A stretch of 64,000 nt of DNA from Bacillus testis (GCF_001243895.1 NZ_LN851186.1:3845022-3909021); one strand, 5' to 3'; shown: positions 53,537-63,667, counted from the first letter of the stretch. The notes: a model not told the origin generated them from the letters alone. Program-made: numbers and translations.

Positions 53537-53564
53537 TTTATATAATGAATGAGCATTCAGTCAA
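53537..53564 (-). promoter_or_regulatory. fadF promoter with embedded TetR-type operator
   Basis: On the minus strand, -35 TTGACT (53564–53559), a 16-base spacer and -10 TATAAA (53542–53537). The palindrome TGAATG-AG-CATTCA (plus strand 53546–53559) fills the spacer, so a bound repressor would block RNA polymerase. The arms TGAATG/CATTCA equal those of the published B. subtilis FadR operator consensus, as I recall it. Confidence 0.7.
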
Positions 53565-53688
53565 CTAATTTCTACTTATTTCAATTTTTTAATTTTACTT
53601 CCAATCTGCAAACCCTTGCGGTGAAGTATAAGTTGGGCTTAAAAAATAGAAGCTAATTGATATGTCTTTATTTAAGGAGAGAACGGAT

Positions 53689-54891
53689 TTGAACGTATTC
53701 ACCATCATTTTATGCATTCTGGCCTTGATATTCTTGATTTTCACAGCAGATTTCCACTTAGGGAGAAAACATTTTCTAAAGCGCGCTTCAAAAAAGGAAG
53801 TACGCCGGCTGGAAGGAGTTCTAACACTCTTTGACTCAGGCCCCGATTTGTTCGAAAGCATGTTCAATGATATCCGCCATGCGAAAAAATGCATTCATAT
53901 CTTATTCTATATTGTCGGCACAGATTCCTTCTCTGCTCAGTTTACTGATTTACTGCGCAAGAAAGCAAAAGAGGGCTTAGAGGTCCGCCTTCTCCTCGAC
54001 CGCCTCGGGAGTATCGGCTTTAAAGAAAGCACCATTGAGTCCTTAAAGGAAAGCGGCGTTAAATTCTCTTTTGCGCACAGGCCTTCTTTGCCCTATCTGT
54101 TTTATTCCTCCCAGGCAAGGAACCACCGCAAAATCACGATCATCGATAGCAAAATCGGCTATCTGGGCGGTTATAACGTCGGCCTTGAATACATAAACAA
54201 GGACTCTGTTCTCCATCCCTGGCGCGACTATCACCTTAAATTGTTTGGAGAAGGTGCCATTGAGCTTGAGCACACCTTTTTGGACGATTGGGAGCGGGCA
54301 ACGGGGGAAAAAATCCAATACCATGAATGGCAGCCGGACTCTGCAGCAAAAGGAACACAGCTGTATTCCCTTGTGCCTACTGAAGGGGCGTTTTTGGAGC
54401 AGGCCTATCTTCAATTAATCAAACAGGCTAAAAAGTCGATCATTATCGGCACGCCCTATTTCATTCCATCCGGGCCCTTGCTAAAAGAATTGGGCAAAGC
54501 CTTGCAATCGGGGGTGGCTCTAACATTGATCGTCCCCGAAAAAGCCGATCACCTGCTGGTCAAGGAAGCTTCCTTCAAGTCGCTTCGTAAGCTTTTATCC
54601 TTGGGTGCACGCGTATTCCAGTACCAGAAAGGCTTTTTTCACGCTAAATATATCATGATTGATGATGTGTTACTGGATATCGGAACGGCTAATTTTGATA
54701 AGAGAAGCCTCTTCCTCAACTTTGAAATCAATTGTTATATCTATGACCCAGGATGTATTCGAACGATGAAGGGGTATATAGAAGAAGACCTGGCAAACAG
54801 TACAGAATTAACAGTCAATAGTTTGGCTAGCTTAGGGTTTTGGGCCACCGTAAAGGAAAAGGCCGCCCACCTGCTCTCGCCCTTTCTATGA
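53689..54891 (+). CDS. clsB: Cardiolipin synthase-type phospholipase D protein
   Basis: This membrane enzyme of the PLD superfamily joins phosphatidylglycerols into cardiolipin. I favour a TTG start at 53689 (about 400 residues), nine bases after an AAGGAG; an ATG at 53662 lacks a ribosome-binding site. One N-terminal transmembrane helix is followed by two HKD motifs, NHRKITIIDSKIGYLGG and FHAKYIMIDDVLLDIGTANFDKRS. It matches B. subtilis YwjE in length, motif order and neighbourhood. It is divergent from fadF and is followed by uvsE on the same strand. Confidence 0.92.
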   Translation: MNVFTIILCILALIFLIFTADFHLGRKHFLKRASKKEVRRLEGVLTLFDSGPDLFESMFNDIRHAKKCIHILFYIVGTDSFSAQFTDLLRKKAKEGLEVRLLLDRLGSIGFKESTIESLKESGVKFSFAHRPSLPYLFYSSQARNHRKITIIDSKIGYLGGYNVGLEYINKDSVLHPWRDYHLKLFGEGAIELEHTFLDDWERATGEKIQYHEWQPDSAAKGTQLYSLVPTEGAFLEQAYLQLIKQAKKSIIIGTPYFIPSGPLLKELGKALQSGVALTLIVPEKADHLLVKEASFKSLRKLLSLGARVFQYQKGFFHAKYIMIDDVLLDIGTANFDKRSLFLNFEINCYIYDPGCIRTMKGYIEEDLANSTELTVNSLASLGFWATVKEKAAHLLSPFL

Positions 54892-54955
54892 ATGATCCGA
54901 TTGCCTAGGCTAAGACTTATGCTAAAGCGCCAGGCTGGAGATGGAGGAGATCACA

Positions 54956-55909
54956 ATGAAAGTACGGTTCGGCTATGTTTCGACTGCTCTGGCGCTCTAT
55001 GATGCATCGCCCTCCAAAACGTTAACATTTAAACGATACTCAGGCATGACGGATGAAGCCAGACGGGACAAGTTGTTGGCGATCACAGAAGCCAATCTCA
55101 ACCATACGATGAGAATGCTATATTATAATGCGGCCCACGAACTAGAGCTCTACAGATTATCAAGTTCCATCGTCCCTTTGGCTACCCATCCTGACGTTCA
55201 ATGGGATTTCATTTCCCCATTCAAAAGCAAATGGAAAGCGATCGGCGATTTTATTAAACAACATAAGCTGCGGGTTTCGTTCCATCCAAACCAGTTCACC
55301 TTATTCACGAGCCCCCGCAAAGAAGTCACTACAAATGCGGTAGGCGATATGGCCTATCATTACAGGATGTTTGAAGCGATGGGCATCGAATATGATTCCT
55401 ACATGAATATCCATATAGGCGGGGCCTACGGCGATAAACCGGCATCTCTTAAGAGGTTCCATGAAAACATCAAAGGACTTCCACTTCCTGTCAAAAAACA
55501 AATGACATTGGAAAACGATGATAAAACGTATACGGCAGCTGAAACATTGCTGGTTTGCGAACAGGAAGGAATACCGTTTGTGTTTGACTATCACCATCAT
55601 ATGGCCAACCCATGCGAAGAGCCGCTGGAAGAATTAATGCCGCGCATATACAATACTTGGATGCATACGGGCTTGCCTCCAAAGATCCATATCTCCTCGC
55701 CTAAGTCGGATAAGGCATACCGTTCTCATTCTGATTTTGTCTCTCTTGACTTTATCAAGCCTTTTCTGGATTTGGCCAAGAAATTGGATGCGGACTTGGA
55801 TTTCATGATCGAAGCGAAAAGCAAGGATCTGGCCGCTCTGCAGCTAATTGAGGATATCGCCAAACTGCGGGGAGCAAAACGGATAAGCGGCGGAGCTGTC
55901 ACCCTTTAA
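54956..55909 (+). CDS. uvsE: UV DNA damage endonuclease
   Basis: UvsE (UVDE) nicks DNA 5' to UV photoproducts. The start at 54956 ([22 protein letters not shown], 317 residues) has a GGAGGAG Shine–Dalgarno seven bases upstream. The TIM-barrel metal ligands are visible: [63 protein letters not shown] and [10 protein letters not shown]. It is the counterpart of B. subtilis ywjD and is probably co-transcribed with clsB. A shared terminator separates it from the convergent argS. Confidence 0.96.
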   Translation: MKVRFGYVSTALALYDASPSKTLTFKRYSGMTDEARRDKLLAITEANLNHTMRMLYYNAAHELELYRLSSSIVPLATHPDVQWDFISPFKSKWKAIGDFIKQHKLRVSFHPNQFTLFTSPRKEVTTNAVGDMAYHYRMFEAMGIEYDSYMNIHIGGAYGDKPASLKRFHENIKGLPLPVKKQMTLENDDKTYTAAETLLVCEQEGIPFVFDYHHHMANPCEEPLEELMPRIYNTWMHTGLPPKIHISSPKSDKAYRSHSDFVSLDFIKPFLDLAKKLDADLDFMIEAKSKDLAALQLIEDIAKLRGAKRISGGAVTL

Positions 55910-55919
55910 GGCAAGAAAA

Positions 55920-55943
55920 GAGGGCATTCGATCGAATGCCCTC
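55920..55943. terminator. Bidirectional terminator between uvsE and argS
   Basis: GAGGGCATTCGA and its exact complement form a 24-base perfect palindrome with TTTTT on the plus side and TTTTCTTG on the minus side. It lies 10 bases from each stop codon. Confidence 0.92.
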
Positions 55944-55954
55944 TTTTTATGCTA

Positions 55955-57625
55955 TTACATTTTTTCCGGTGCAGAAACGCCAATCAAAGCCAATGCATTT
56001 TTCAGCGTCATTCTTGTTGCTTCAATCAATGCCAAACGGGCTTTAGAACGCTCTTCATGCTCGGCATCCAGTACTTTTTCCGCATTGTAGAAACTGTGGA
56101 AAGCCGATGCAAGATCATAGATGTAGTTTGTAATACGGTGCGGAAGGCGCTTATCGGCCGCTTCCGCCACTGCTTGCGGGAACTCTCCGATTTTCTTCAG
56201 CAAATCGTATTCCTTTTCTGCCGTAATGAAAGATAAATCATAGTCTTCCCCGTGCTTCATGCCAGCTTCTTCCGCCTGTCTTAGAATGCTGCAAATACGC
56301 GCATGCGCATATTGGGCATAGTAGACAGGATTATCATTAGACTGGGACACAGCCAAATCCAAGTCGAAATCCATATGTGTATCCGCGCTTCTCATAGCGA
56401 AGAAATAGCGGGTTGCGTCAAGGCCGACCTCTTCTACCAGATCACGCATAGTAACGGCTTTACCCGTCCGTTTGCTCATTTTCATTTTCTCGCCGTTCTT
56501 ATACAGGTGGACCAGCTGGATGATTTCCACTTCAAGTTGCTTCTGGTCATGGCCTAATGCCTCGATAGCCGCTTTCATTCTTGGGATATAGCCATGATGG
56601 TCGGCACCCCAGATGTTGATCAATTTCTCAAAGCCGCGCTGCAATTTATCGCGATGGTAGGCGATATCCGGCAGAAGATAGGTGTAGGAGCCGTCTTGTT
56701 TAATTAACACGCGGTCTTTATCGTCGCCAAGCTCTGTAGAACGGAACCAAGTAGCGCCATCCTTCTCGTATATATGGCCTCTTTCTTTCAGTTCCGCCAA
56801 CGCTTCGTCGATTTTGCCATTCTCATATAAGGATGTTTCTGAAAACCATACATCAAACGACACGCGGAATGCTTCTAAGTCTTCCTTTAATTTGCCCATT
56901 TCATATTTCAGGCCGTATTCCCGGAAGAAATTGAAACGGTCCTGCTCGCTTTCACTTACAAAACGGTCACCATAATCTTCAGCTAGCTTGCGGCCGATTT
57001 CGATGATATCTTCACCGTGGTAGCCATCTTCCGGCATTTCCTTATCAAGCCCAAGAGCTTGGAAATAGCGCGCTTCCACAGAAAGCGCCAGATTGTTGAT
57101 TTGGTTTCCCGCATCATTTATATAGTATTCACGAGACACATCATAGCCCGCCATATCAAGGATATTGCATAGGGAATCCCCCACTGCCGCCCCTCTTGCG
57201 TGGCCCAAGTGCAGATTTCCAGTCGGGTTGGCCGAAACAAATTCCACTTGGATTTTTTCGCCTCTTCCAGAATTGCTTGTTCCATATTTGTCCCCTTCTT
57301 CAAGGACTGTAGGGATGACTTCTGTCACATAGTGATTATCCATATAAAAATTAATGAAACCTGGTCCGGCGATATCAAGCTTCTCAATGGACGCTTTCTG
57401 TTGGTCGAAATTCGCTATAATTGCTTCCGCAATGGCCCGCGGCGCTTTTTTCGCGATTCTGGCCAGTTGCATGGCCATATTGGTAGAATAATCTCCGTGG
57501 TTTTTATCTTTGGGGATTTCAAGAATGACAGAGGGAATTTCTTGTTCTGAAGCAAGGCCAGCTTTTATAACTGCATTCACGATTTCCTGCTTCAGCGTTT
57601 CCTGAATATGTTCGATGATGTTCAT
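55955..57625 (-). CDS. argS: Arginyl-tRNA synthetase
   Basis: This class I aminoacyl-tRNA synthetase has 556 residues, the B. subtilis length. The HIGH motif appears as [11 protein letters not shown] (about 131–141) and KMSKS appears as KMKMSKRTG. The N-terminal Add-1 domain and C-terminal DALR anticodon-binding domain are complete. It starts immediately (one base) after the ywiB stop, so the two genes are coupled. I see no T-box leader upstream of the pair. Confidence 0.97.
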   Translation of the reverse strand: MNIIEHIQETLKQEIVNAVIKAGLASEQEIPSVILEIPKDKNHGDYSTNMAMQLARIAKKAPRAIAEAIIANFDQQKASIEKLDIAGPGFINFYMDNHYVTEVIPTVLEEGDKYGTSNSGRGEKIQVEFVSANPTGNLHLGHARGAAVGDSLCNILDMAGYDVSREYYINDAGNQINNLALSVEARYFQALGLDKEMPEDGYHGEDIIEIGRKLAEDYGDRFVSESEQDRFNFFREYGLKYEMGKLKEDLEAFRVSFDVWFSETSLYENGKIDEALAELKERGHIYEKDGATWFRSTELGDDKDRVLIKQDGSYTYLLPDIAYHRDKLQRGFEKLINIWGADHHGYIPRMKAAIEALGHDQKQLEVEIIQLVHLYKNGEKMKMSKRTGKAVTMRDLVEEVGLDATRYFFAMRSADTHMDFDLDLAVSQSNDNPVYYAQYAHARICSILRQAEEAGMKHGEDYDLSFITAEKEYDLLKKIGEFPQAVAEAADKRLPHRITNYIYDLASAFHSFYNAEKVLDAEHEERSKARLALIEATRMTLKNALALIGVSAPEKM

Positions 57626-58060
57626 TTATTGTGTTTCCTCCTTATATTCAATAACCATTTTATATTGTCCCGCATCTGCGCCCTGCATAGTCAGATCGTA
57701 GATAAGCGTCATGGTGCCTTCTGCATAGCGCTCCTTATATTCATGCTTTAAATCCTTCGCAGTAGTAAGCATCTGCAGCGTGCCATACGGGCTTTCGAAG
57801 TTGCCGACAGTCATCATATCCTTTATGAATTTCTGCCGCATTTTCACTTGGCCGTTCCGCATAATGAAAACCTCGTCCTTCGACCATTTAACGGTGGACT
57901 GGATTTCCTGAAGGTCTTCTTGGACTTCTTTATAGCGCAGGTAAAGGGAATCGCCTTTTTCCTGGAATGTCCCGAACGTCGTTAATTCGTAGGTTTCCTC
58001 ATCCTGGCCATTTCTGACGGTTGTATGTAATGTAACCCGGACTCGTTTCATCTCAGTCAT
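57626..58060 (-). CDS. ywiB: DUF1934 family protein YwiB
   Basis: This small beta-barrel (lipocalin-like) protein of about 144 residues is of unknown function. The start is probably the ATG at 58060 (MTEMKRVRVTLHTTVRNG) or two codons earlier, after AAAGGACGG; a longer frame to 58108 has no site. The family pattern of alternating strands is visible (TFGTFQEKGDSLYLRYKE, STVKWSKDEVFIMRNGQVKMRQKF). The ywiB–argS pair is conserved in Bacillus. Confidence 0.88.
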   Translation of the reverse strand: MTEMKRVRVTLHTTVRNGQDEETYELTTFGTFQEKGDSLYLRYKEVQEDLQEIQSTVKWSKDEVFIMRNGQVKMRQKFIKDMMTVGNFESPYGTLQMLTTAKDLKHEYKERYAEGTMTLIYDLTMQGADAGQYKMVIEYKEETQ

Positions 58061-58210
58061 TGCCATCCGTCCTTTCTCTAAAAATGTCTCTATATCTATA
58101 TTCTTCATCGATTGATTGTTGATTATTGCTTATAACCTTTCCTAGTATAAAGATTCTTTTTTTAAGTTTCAACTCATGTTAGTAAGTTGCATCGGCTTCG
58201 GAAAGGCAGC

Positions 58211-58244
58211 AAAAAATAAAAACCCCCGCTTTTTCTTGCGGAGG
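58211..58244 (-). terminator. Terminator of speE
   Basis: A seven-pair GC-rich stem (CCTCCGC / GCGGGGG) followed by TTTTTATTTTTT on the minus strand lies about 45 bases past the speE stop. Confidence 0.8.
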
Positions 58245-58290
58245 CTGGCTTTCTGGCTTTACTTTCCATTCTTGAAAATAGGAAGCTCCA

Positions 58291-59118
58291 TCACTTCGTC
58301 AAATCTGCAACGAATTTTGGCAAGACAAACGCAGCTTTATGCAGCTCTTTCGTATAATAGTTTGTTTCAATGTCAGGGAATCGGCTTGAGTCGGCCTCCA
58401 AAGGATCGTATTTTTTTGAGCCTAGCGTAAAACACCACATACCGCTTGGGTAAGTCGGTATATTGGCTGTATACAGCCTTGTGATCGGAAAAATTTCCTT
58501 CACGTCCTTTTGCACTTGGGCAATCAATTCTGCTTTAAACCAAGGATTATCCGACTGGGCGACAAATAAACCGTCTTCCTTAAGCGCCTTGCTGATGCCG
58601 GCATAAAAACCTTTGGTAAACAAATTGACTGCCGGTCCGACTGGCTCCGTGCTATCCACCAGGATGACATCATATTGGTTTTCCGCTTCTGCAATATGCA
58701 TGAACCCATCTCCAACCTTTACTTCGACACGGCGATCATCCAATTTGCCGGCAATTGAAGGAAGATATTTTTTCGAGTATTCAATGACCTTTCCATCTAT
58801 ATCAACAAGTGTTGCTTTCTTCACTTCACTATGCTTCAGGACTTCGCGGATGACGCCGCCGTCCCCTCCGCCCACAATAAGGATTTTCTCGGGATTGGGA
58901 TGCGTGAACAGTGGTATATGAGCAACCATTTCATGATAGACGAACTCGTCTTTTTCCGTTGTCATCACCATATCATCCAGCAAAAGCATATTACCCCATT
59001 CCTGCGTTTCGACCATATCTAGCTTCTGAAAGTCCGTCTGTTCAGAATGCAGAGAACGATTGATTTTCATTGTAATCCCAAAATGCTCTGTCTGCTTCTC
59101 TGTAAACCAAATTCCCAT
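58291..59118 (-). CDS. speE: Spermidine synthase
   Basis: This aminopropyltransferase makes spermidine from putrescine and decarboxylated SAM. The start at 59118 ([18 protein letters not shown], 275 residues) follows GGGAGGAAAGGGAG. The SAM-like nucleotide site [18 protein letters not shown] (about 80–97) and the catalytic DSTEPVGPA (about 154–162) are intact. In B. subtilis speE is followed by speB (agmatinase); here a terminator and then ywiB follow, so putrescine must come from elsewhere or speB has moved. Confidence 0.96.
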   Translation of the reverse strand: MGIWFTEKQTEHFGITMKINRSLHSEQTDFQKLDMVETQEWGNMLLLDDMVMTTEKDEFVYHEMVAHIPLFTHPNPEKILIVGGGDGGVIREVLKHSEVKKATLVDIDGKVIEYSKKYLPSIAGKLDDRRVEVKVGDGFMHIAEAENQYDVILVDSTEPVGPAVNLFTKGFYAGISKALKEDGLFVAQSDNPWFKAELIAQVQKDVKEIFPITRLYTANIPTYPSGMWCFTLGSKKYDPLEADSSRFPDIETNYYTKELHKAAFVLPKFVADLTK

Positions 59119-59383
59119 TGATTCCGCTCCCTTTCCTCCCGTTTGTCCGAGATGTGCATCATGAGGCGAACCCGCATGCCTGCCACCTATTTGGAAAAAT
59201 AACAATAAATTGTAAAACAAAGGTACAGGAAAAGTATAGAACATATCTTCAGCATTACAAGAAAAATAGACCAAAAATAGAAGAAATGTTTAAAAACTGC
59301 CTCTTTTTTTCATACTACTAACAAGTTCACCAGAAAGCTTTTCTGCTGAATGAACAGATGCACAATCGGAAAGGATGAGTTTC

Positions 59384-61450
59384 ATGGAAGCTACTACACG
59401 AACCAGAAACCGAAAATCAGCTAAGATTGCTAGAGCATTGACCTTCATCCTTCTCATAGGCGGGGGGGCACTCCTTGCAATCTATTTATTCCTGCTGATT
59501 TACGCCAAAGTATCGGGCGCGCCGCCGCTTGCGGTGACACAATCAACGCTTTTCTACAGCGACAACGGAAAAGTCATCGGCGAATACAATAATGGCCAAA
59601 AGCGGTATTGGGTCACCCTTGACGACATTTCACCTGCGCTTATTCAAGCGGTTGTCTCAGTGGAAGACAAAAGCTTTTACCGCCACAATGGATTTGATTA
59701 TAAACGAATTGCCGGCGCCATCCTGGCCGATGCAAAAGCATTGGAGAAGGTCCAGGGCGCCAGTACAATCACACAGCAATATGCTCGTAATCTGTACCTC
59801 TCCCATACAAAATCCTGGAACAGAAAAATGAACGAAGCTTTCTATACGATGCGCCTCGAAATGAATTATTCTAAAGACGAAATTCTTGAAGGTTATCTAA
59901 ACACGATTTACTTTGGGCATGGAGCCTATGGGGTTGAAGCGGCCAGCCGCTTTTATTTTGGCAAGCCAGCTAAGGCCCTCAGCTTGAATGAAGCCGCTAT
60001 GCTTGCCGGCATCCCGAAAGGACCTTCCTATTATTCACCGATCCGCTCAATGGAGCATGCAAGGCAGCGGCAAGCCGTTGTATTGGCCGCGATGGAAAAA
60101 TCGGGCTATATTACCGGTGTCGATGCCTCGAAGGCAAAGTCGATGCCTGTGTCCCTGAATGGGTCCTACGAACAGTACGAAGCCATGGCCCCTTACTATA
60201 TAAGCGCAGTAAAACAAGCATTGAAGTCCGAGATTCATCTCGATGAGAAGACACTGGCACTCGGAGGCCTGAAGGTATACACTTCACTAAACATTAAACA
60301 GCAGCAAGCAGCCGAAGAGGCTTTTTTGCATACGCTCAGCCAGCAAAGCGACATCCAAGGCGCTCTTGTGGCGATGAATCCTAAAAATGGTGAAGTAAAA
60401 GCGTTGGTCGGCGGGAAAAATTATGAGGACAGTCCTTTCAACAGGGCCATTCAAGCAGTAAGGCAGCCAGGGTCTACCATCAAACCGCTGCTGTATTATG
60501 CCGCATTGGAGCACGGATTCACGCCTGCGACAATGCTGAGAAGCGAGAGTACGACTTTTACCTTTGATGACGGCCGTTCTTCTTATGCCCCGCACAACTA
60601 CAATTCACAATACGCTGGCAAAGACATTACATTATCTCAGGCTCTCGCCCTATCCGATAATATTTATGCTGTGAAGACACATCTATTCCTTGGCGAAAAG
60701 CAATTGGTCAAAACCGCGAAGCAGTTTGGCATCGAGAGCAAGATTGAAGCCGTCCCTTCAGCCGCTTTGGGAACATCGGGCGTCAAAGTGATTGAAATGG
60801 TAAATGCGTACAGCCATTTAGCAAACGGCGGAAAAGAGGTTAGCCCTGTATTTATTAAAAAAGTCGAAAATTCCTTAGGTGAGGTCATTTATAAAGCGCC
60901 TGAATTCCATAAACAAGTATTGGACTACAAGAAGGCATTTGTCATGACCTCCATGATGACGGGCATTTTCAATAAAAAATGGAATGGTTACGCGGATGTG
61001 ACCGGTACAACACTGATTCCCCGCCTGAGCAGGCAATATGCCGGGAAATCCGGCACCACTTCCACCGACAGCTGGATGATCGGTTATACACCGCAATTGG
61101 TAACCGGAGTGTGGATCGGATATGATCAGGCAAAAATAATCGACAACCCTTCCGAAAGAGGCTATGCCAAAAATATATGGGCTGATTTTATGGAAGACAG
61201 TTTGGCCAAATCTGCCTTTAAAACATTCAAACCGCACGGGAAACAGCTAGTGGCTGTAAAAATCAATCCGGACAGTGGAAAACTGGCTACCAAACATTGC
61301 CCTGATTCTGTCCTTACTTATTTCGTCAAGGGAACAGAACCAAAAGATTATTGCAAACTTCATGTGAACGACAACGCGGAAGCTTCTCCACATCCGCAAG
61401 ATAAGAAGTTGGATAAACCATGGTATAAGAAGCTGGTCCCGTTTTTCTGA
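59384..61450 (+). CDS. pbpG: Class A penicillin-binding protein, PbpG type
   Basis: This bifunctional peptidoglycan synthase has 688 residues from the ATG at 59384; an ATG three codons earlier abuts the AAAGG site and is less likely. One transmembrane helix (about 18–40) is followed by a GT51 transglycosylase (catalytic Glu94 in VEDKSFYRH; GASTITQQYARN). The transpeptidase has Ser364 in STIK, SDN at 424–426 and KSGT at 555–558. Synteny with speE and ywhD marks it as the B. subtilis ywhE (PBP2d) counterpart, a forespore PBP under sigma-F. A weak sigma-F-like pattern (GTTTA, N15, TTTCATACT) lies at 59288–59316. Confidence 0.93.
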   Translation: MEATTRTRNRKSAKIARALTFILLIGGGALLAIYLFLLIYAKVSGAPPLAVTQSTLFYSDNGKVIGEYNNGQKRYWVTLDDISPALIQAVVSVEDKSFYRHNGFDYKRIAGAILADAKALEKVQGASTITQQYARNLYLSHTKSWNRKMNEAFYTMRLEMNYSKDEILEGYLNTIYFGHGAYGVEAASRFYFGKPAKALSLNEAAMLAGIPKGPSYYSPIRSMEHARQRQAVVLAAMEKSGYITGVDASKAKSMPVSLNGSYEQYEAMAPYYISAVKQALKSEIHLDEKTLALGGLKVYTSLNIKQQQAAEEAFLHTLSQQSDIQGALVAMNPKNGEVKALVGGKNYEDSPFNRAIQAVRQPGSTIKPLLYYAALEHGFTPATMLRSESTTFTFDDGRSSYAPHNYNSQYAGKDITLSQALALSDNIYAVKTHLFLGEKQLVKTAKQFGIESKIEAVPSAALGTSGVKVIEMVNAYSHLANGGKEVSPVFIKKVENSLGEVIYKAPEFHKQVLDYKKAFVMTSMMTGIFNKKWNGYADVTGTTLIPRLSRQYAGKSGTTSTDSWMIGYTPQLVTGVWIGYDQAKIIDNPSERGYAKNIWADFMEDSLAKSAFKTFKPHGKQLVAVKINPDSGKLATKHCPDSVLTYFVKGTEPKDYCKLHVNDNAEASPHPQDKKLDKPWYKKLVPFF

Positions 61451-61481
61451 ACGAGACCGCAAGCGGGAGACAGAATAAAAT

Positions 61482-61514
61482 AAGCCAACAGGCCTCGTAA
61501 AAGGCTTGTTGGCT
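61482..61514. terminator. Bidirectional terminator between pbpG and the LOG gene
   Basis: GCCAACA…GCCT / AGGC…TGTTGGC forms a two-part stem, with TATTTC on the plus side and TTATTTTATT on the minus side. Confidence 0.75.
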
Positions 61515-61521
61515 ATTTCTA

Positions 61522-62064
61522 TTAGTTGGGTTGCAGAAGCAGCTCAATCAGATCAGATGCCTTGTCATTGCAATGGATCATCTCCCGGTGGACGGAAGGC
61601 AAAAACTGCTCCTTTACCATGTGGTCGAAAACGGCCAACAATGGATCATAGTAACGGTTTACATTGTACATTCCCATCGGTTTGCGGTGAATGCCGATTT
61701 GGGCCCACGTAAAAATCTCGAAAAATTCATCCATGGTTCCCGGCCCTCCAGGCATGGCCACGAAGGCATCGGCCAAATCGGCCATTTTCGCTTTCCGTTC
61801 GTGCATGGATCCTACAATATGTAATTCAGTCAGATTCTTATGGGCAATTTCCCGGTCTGCCAACATATTCGGCATGACGCCGATTACTTTGCCGCCGTGC
61901 TCCAGTACTGTATCTGCCAATATCCCCATCGTTCCTAAGGAAGACCCTCCGTACACAAGTGTAATCTGGCGGCGCGCCAGTTCCTTGCCGAATGTGACAG
62001 CTCCTTCGCGGTATGCAGGAGAAGCGCCATCCCGCGACCCGCAGAAAACAGCCATGCTTTTCAT
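61522..62064 (-). CDS. LOG-family protein (TIGR00730, nucleoside 5'-monophosphate phosphoribohydrolase type)
   Basis: The 180-residue Rossmann-like protein has the family signature PGGPGTMDEFFE (about 114–125) together with VYGGSSLGTMG and FVAMPGGPG. LOG proteins hydrolyse nucleoside monophosphates (cytokinin-nucleotide phosphoribohydrolase in plants; AMP or purine nucleotides in bacteria). B. subtilis has YvdD of this type, but at another place. The gene is inserted between pbpG and ywhD compared with B. subtilis. A GGAGTGATG Shine–Dalgarno precedes the ATG. Confidence 0.92.
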   Translation of the reverse strand: MKSMAVFCGSRDGASPAYREGAVTFGKELARRQITLVYGGSSLGTMGILADTVLEHGGKVIGVMPNMLADREIAHKNLTELHIVGSMHERKAKMADLADAFVAMPGGPGTMDEFFEIFTWAQIGIHRKPMGMYNVNRYYDPLLAVFDHMVKEQFLPSVHREMIHCNDKASDLIELLLQPN

Positions 62065-62148
62065 CTTACATCACTCCAATCCCTTTTGTTTTATTATAGC
62101 GGAACCAAGATCTTCCCCACTACAAATTTAAATGTTCAACCCAACGAA

Positions 62149-62198
62149 AATAGGCAGCTTCCCTTCGGATGAACACGATCCGCGGAAAACTGCCTATT
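62149..62198 (-). terminator. Long hairpin downstream of ywhD
   Basis: AATAGGCAG / CTGCCTATT form a nine-pair outer stem, with a further GGAT/ATCC inner stem. Only a short ATTTTC follows on the minus strand. It lies about 115 bases past the ywhD stop and may end its transcript. Confidence 0.5.
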
Positions 62199-62315
62199 CT
62201 CTGTCCTAGTTCTATAGCGTTATACGCTGAAATTAAGTGTACTCATAATTTTACAAAACGACAAGTATTTTACAATTATTTCGTTAAATTTTAAGATTTA
62301 TACCCATTTGTCCGT

Positions 62316-62825
62316 TCATTCTGCTGATAACTGCAGTTTCAGTTCATCGCTGGATGCATTCCACATGTCTTGATTATGGTTCTGTAAAAATGCTTGAAGA
62401 ACTGCTTTTGAGCCCTTATCCATATGGCTGAGGATTATGTTTCTCTTCATTGCTTTATCCAGTAAGTTTACATGCTCTGGAAGCGATTTATAGCCTCTGC
62501 GGATACTCCGGTCCACCGTCATTTCACAAGCTGCCGCCCCCGCATAGTAGGGCCCTCTGTCGCTTTGTTCCACGGCAACCCAGACGATCCAATATGGTTT
62601 GCCATTAGGGACCTCGCTGCGATCCGGCAAGAATTTAATGCCCCGTTCTACCGGGCTTCTTGCATGCATAGCACCGATTTCGATGGAGGCTTCCTGTGCC
62701 TCCACATCAATGATGATCGGCGATATATTTTCCAGATTGATTAAACCGATGCCAAATCCCTTATGGCCGGAAGTCGGTTCATTTTTAATAATCGTAAATT
62801 CCATTCTGCTCTTCTTGGTGTTCAT
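62316..62825 (-). CDS. ywhD: Conserved protein YwhD
   Basis: This 169-residue cytoplasmic protein matches B. subtilis YwhD in length, start (MNTKKSRMEFTIIKNEPTSGHKGFGIGLINL) and neighbours (pbpG on one side, ywhC on the other). The function is unknown. The GHKGFG and HARSPVERGIKF segments are the most conserved-looking parts. It starts 18 bases after ywhC ends, so the two are co-transcribed. Confidence 0.9.
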   Translation of the reverse strand: MNTKKSRMEFTIIKNEPTSGHKGFGIGLINLENISPIIIDVEAQEASIEIGAMHARSPVERGIKFLPDRSEVPNGKPYWIVWVAVEQSDRGPYYAGAAACEMTVDRSIRRGYKSLPEHVNLLDKAMKRNIILSHMDKGSKAVLQAFLQNHNQDMWNASSDELKLQLSAE

Positions 62826-62843
62826 TGCTTCTCCTTTTCACTA

Positions 62844-63509
62844 TTATAAAAATATCATCGTAAACATATCCCGCAGGCCATAAATAATGGCAGGCATCAC
62901 TGTATTAAAAATCGGCTGGATTGTATATTGATTCAAAGGCGTAATGACAATGATCAGGAAAATCAGCGTCCCGTACTGTTCATACTGCGTCATTTTGGCA
63001 CGCAAGGAAGGCGATACCAAATCTTCGATGATCCGGTAGCCATCCAGCGGCGGAATAGGCAGCAAGTTAAAGACAAACAGCATCGTATTCAAGGAAATGA
63101 TAACATGCAACAAATCCGAAACGAAAAACGGCATACTATTCCACAAACCAAGCGCCGCCAACCCATACATCACCAAAAATGCCAATATCGTCACCAGCAG
63201 ATTGCTAAGCGGCCCCGCAACAGAAACCAACACCCCCGCCAATCTCGGCCGTTTGAAATGATACCGGTTCACCGGAACAGGCCGCGCCCATCCAAAGCCG
63301 GCAATCAATATAAAAATCGTGCCGATCGGGTCGATATGCTCAATCGGATTCAAGGTCAAACGCCCTTGATCCTTTGCAGTAGAATCCCCAAATTTATAAG
63401 CAACATACGCATGGGCAAATTCATGCACCGTAAACGCAATCAACAAAGCTATAATCACATAGGGCAATTCGTCCAGCGAATACCTGAATATACTATTCAA
63501 AAAATCCAT
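62844..63509 (-). CDS. ywhC: Site-2 protease family membrane metalloprotease (M50B)
   Basis: This 221-residue integral membrane protein has the zinc motif HEFAH (about 29–33) within the first helices and the second metal-site motif NLLPIPPLDGYRI near residues 148–160. Five or six hydrophobic segments are present. It lacks a PDZ domain, which places it in the short M50 subgroup (YwhC-like) rather than the RseP/RasP type. The substrate is unknown. It is the first gene of the ywhC–ywhD unit. Confidence 0.93.
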   Translation of the reverse strand: MDFLNSIFRYSLDELPYVIIALLIAFTVHEFAHAYVAYKFGDSTAKDQGRLTLNPIEHIDPIGTIFILIAGFGWARPVPVNRYHFKRPRLAGVLVSVAGPLSNLLVTILAFLVMYGLAALGLWNSMPFFVSDLLHVIISLNTMLFVFNLLPIPPLDGYRIIEDLVSPSLRAKMTQYEQYGTLIFLIIVITPLNQYTIQPIFNTVMPAIIYGLRDMFTMIFL

Positions 63510-63667
63510 ACATCACTCTCCACTTCATTCGTACACTTAGTATAGCCTATTCTATACCCAAAGGTTAATCCCCTTCCGCAAGAGACAATAATTCATGGCA
63601 GCCCTTGCATTTCTCCCTTCATTGTGGAAAACTACTATACAGAAACAACAGAAAGGAGAACACATAC

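Noticed and set aside
59288..59316. Sigma-F promoter upstream of pbpG (GTTTA, N15, TTTCATACT)
   Set aside because: Spacing and -35 agree, but the leading G residues of the -10 element are missing; kept only as a remark in the pbpG entry.
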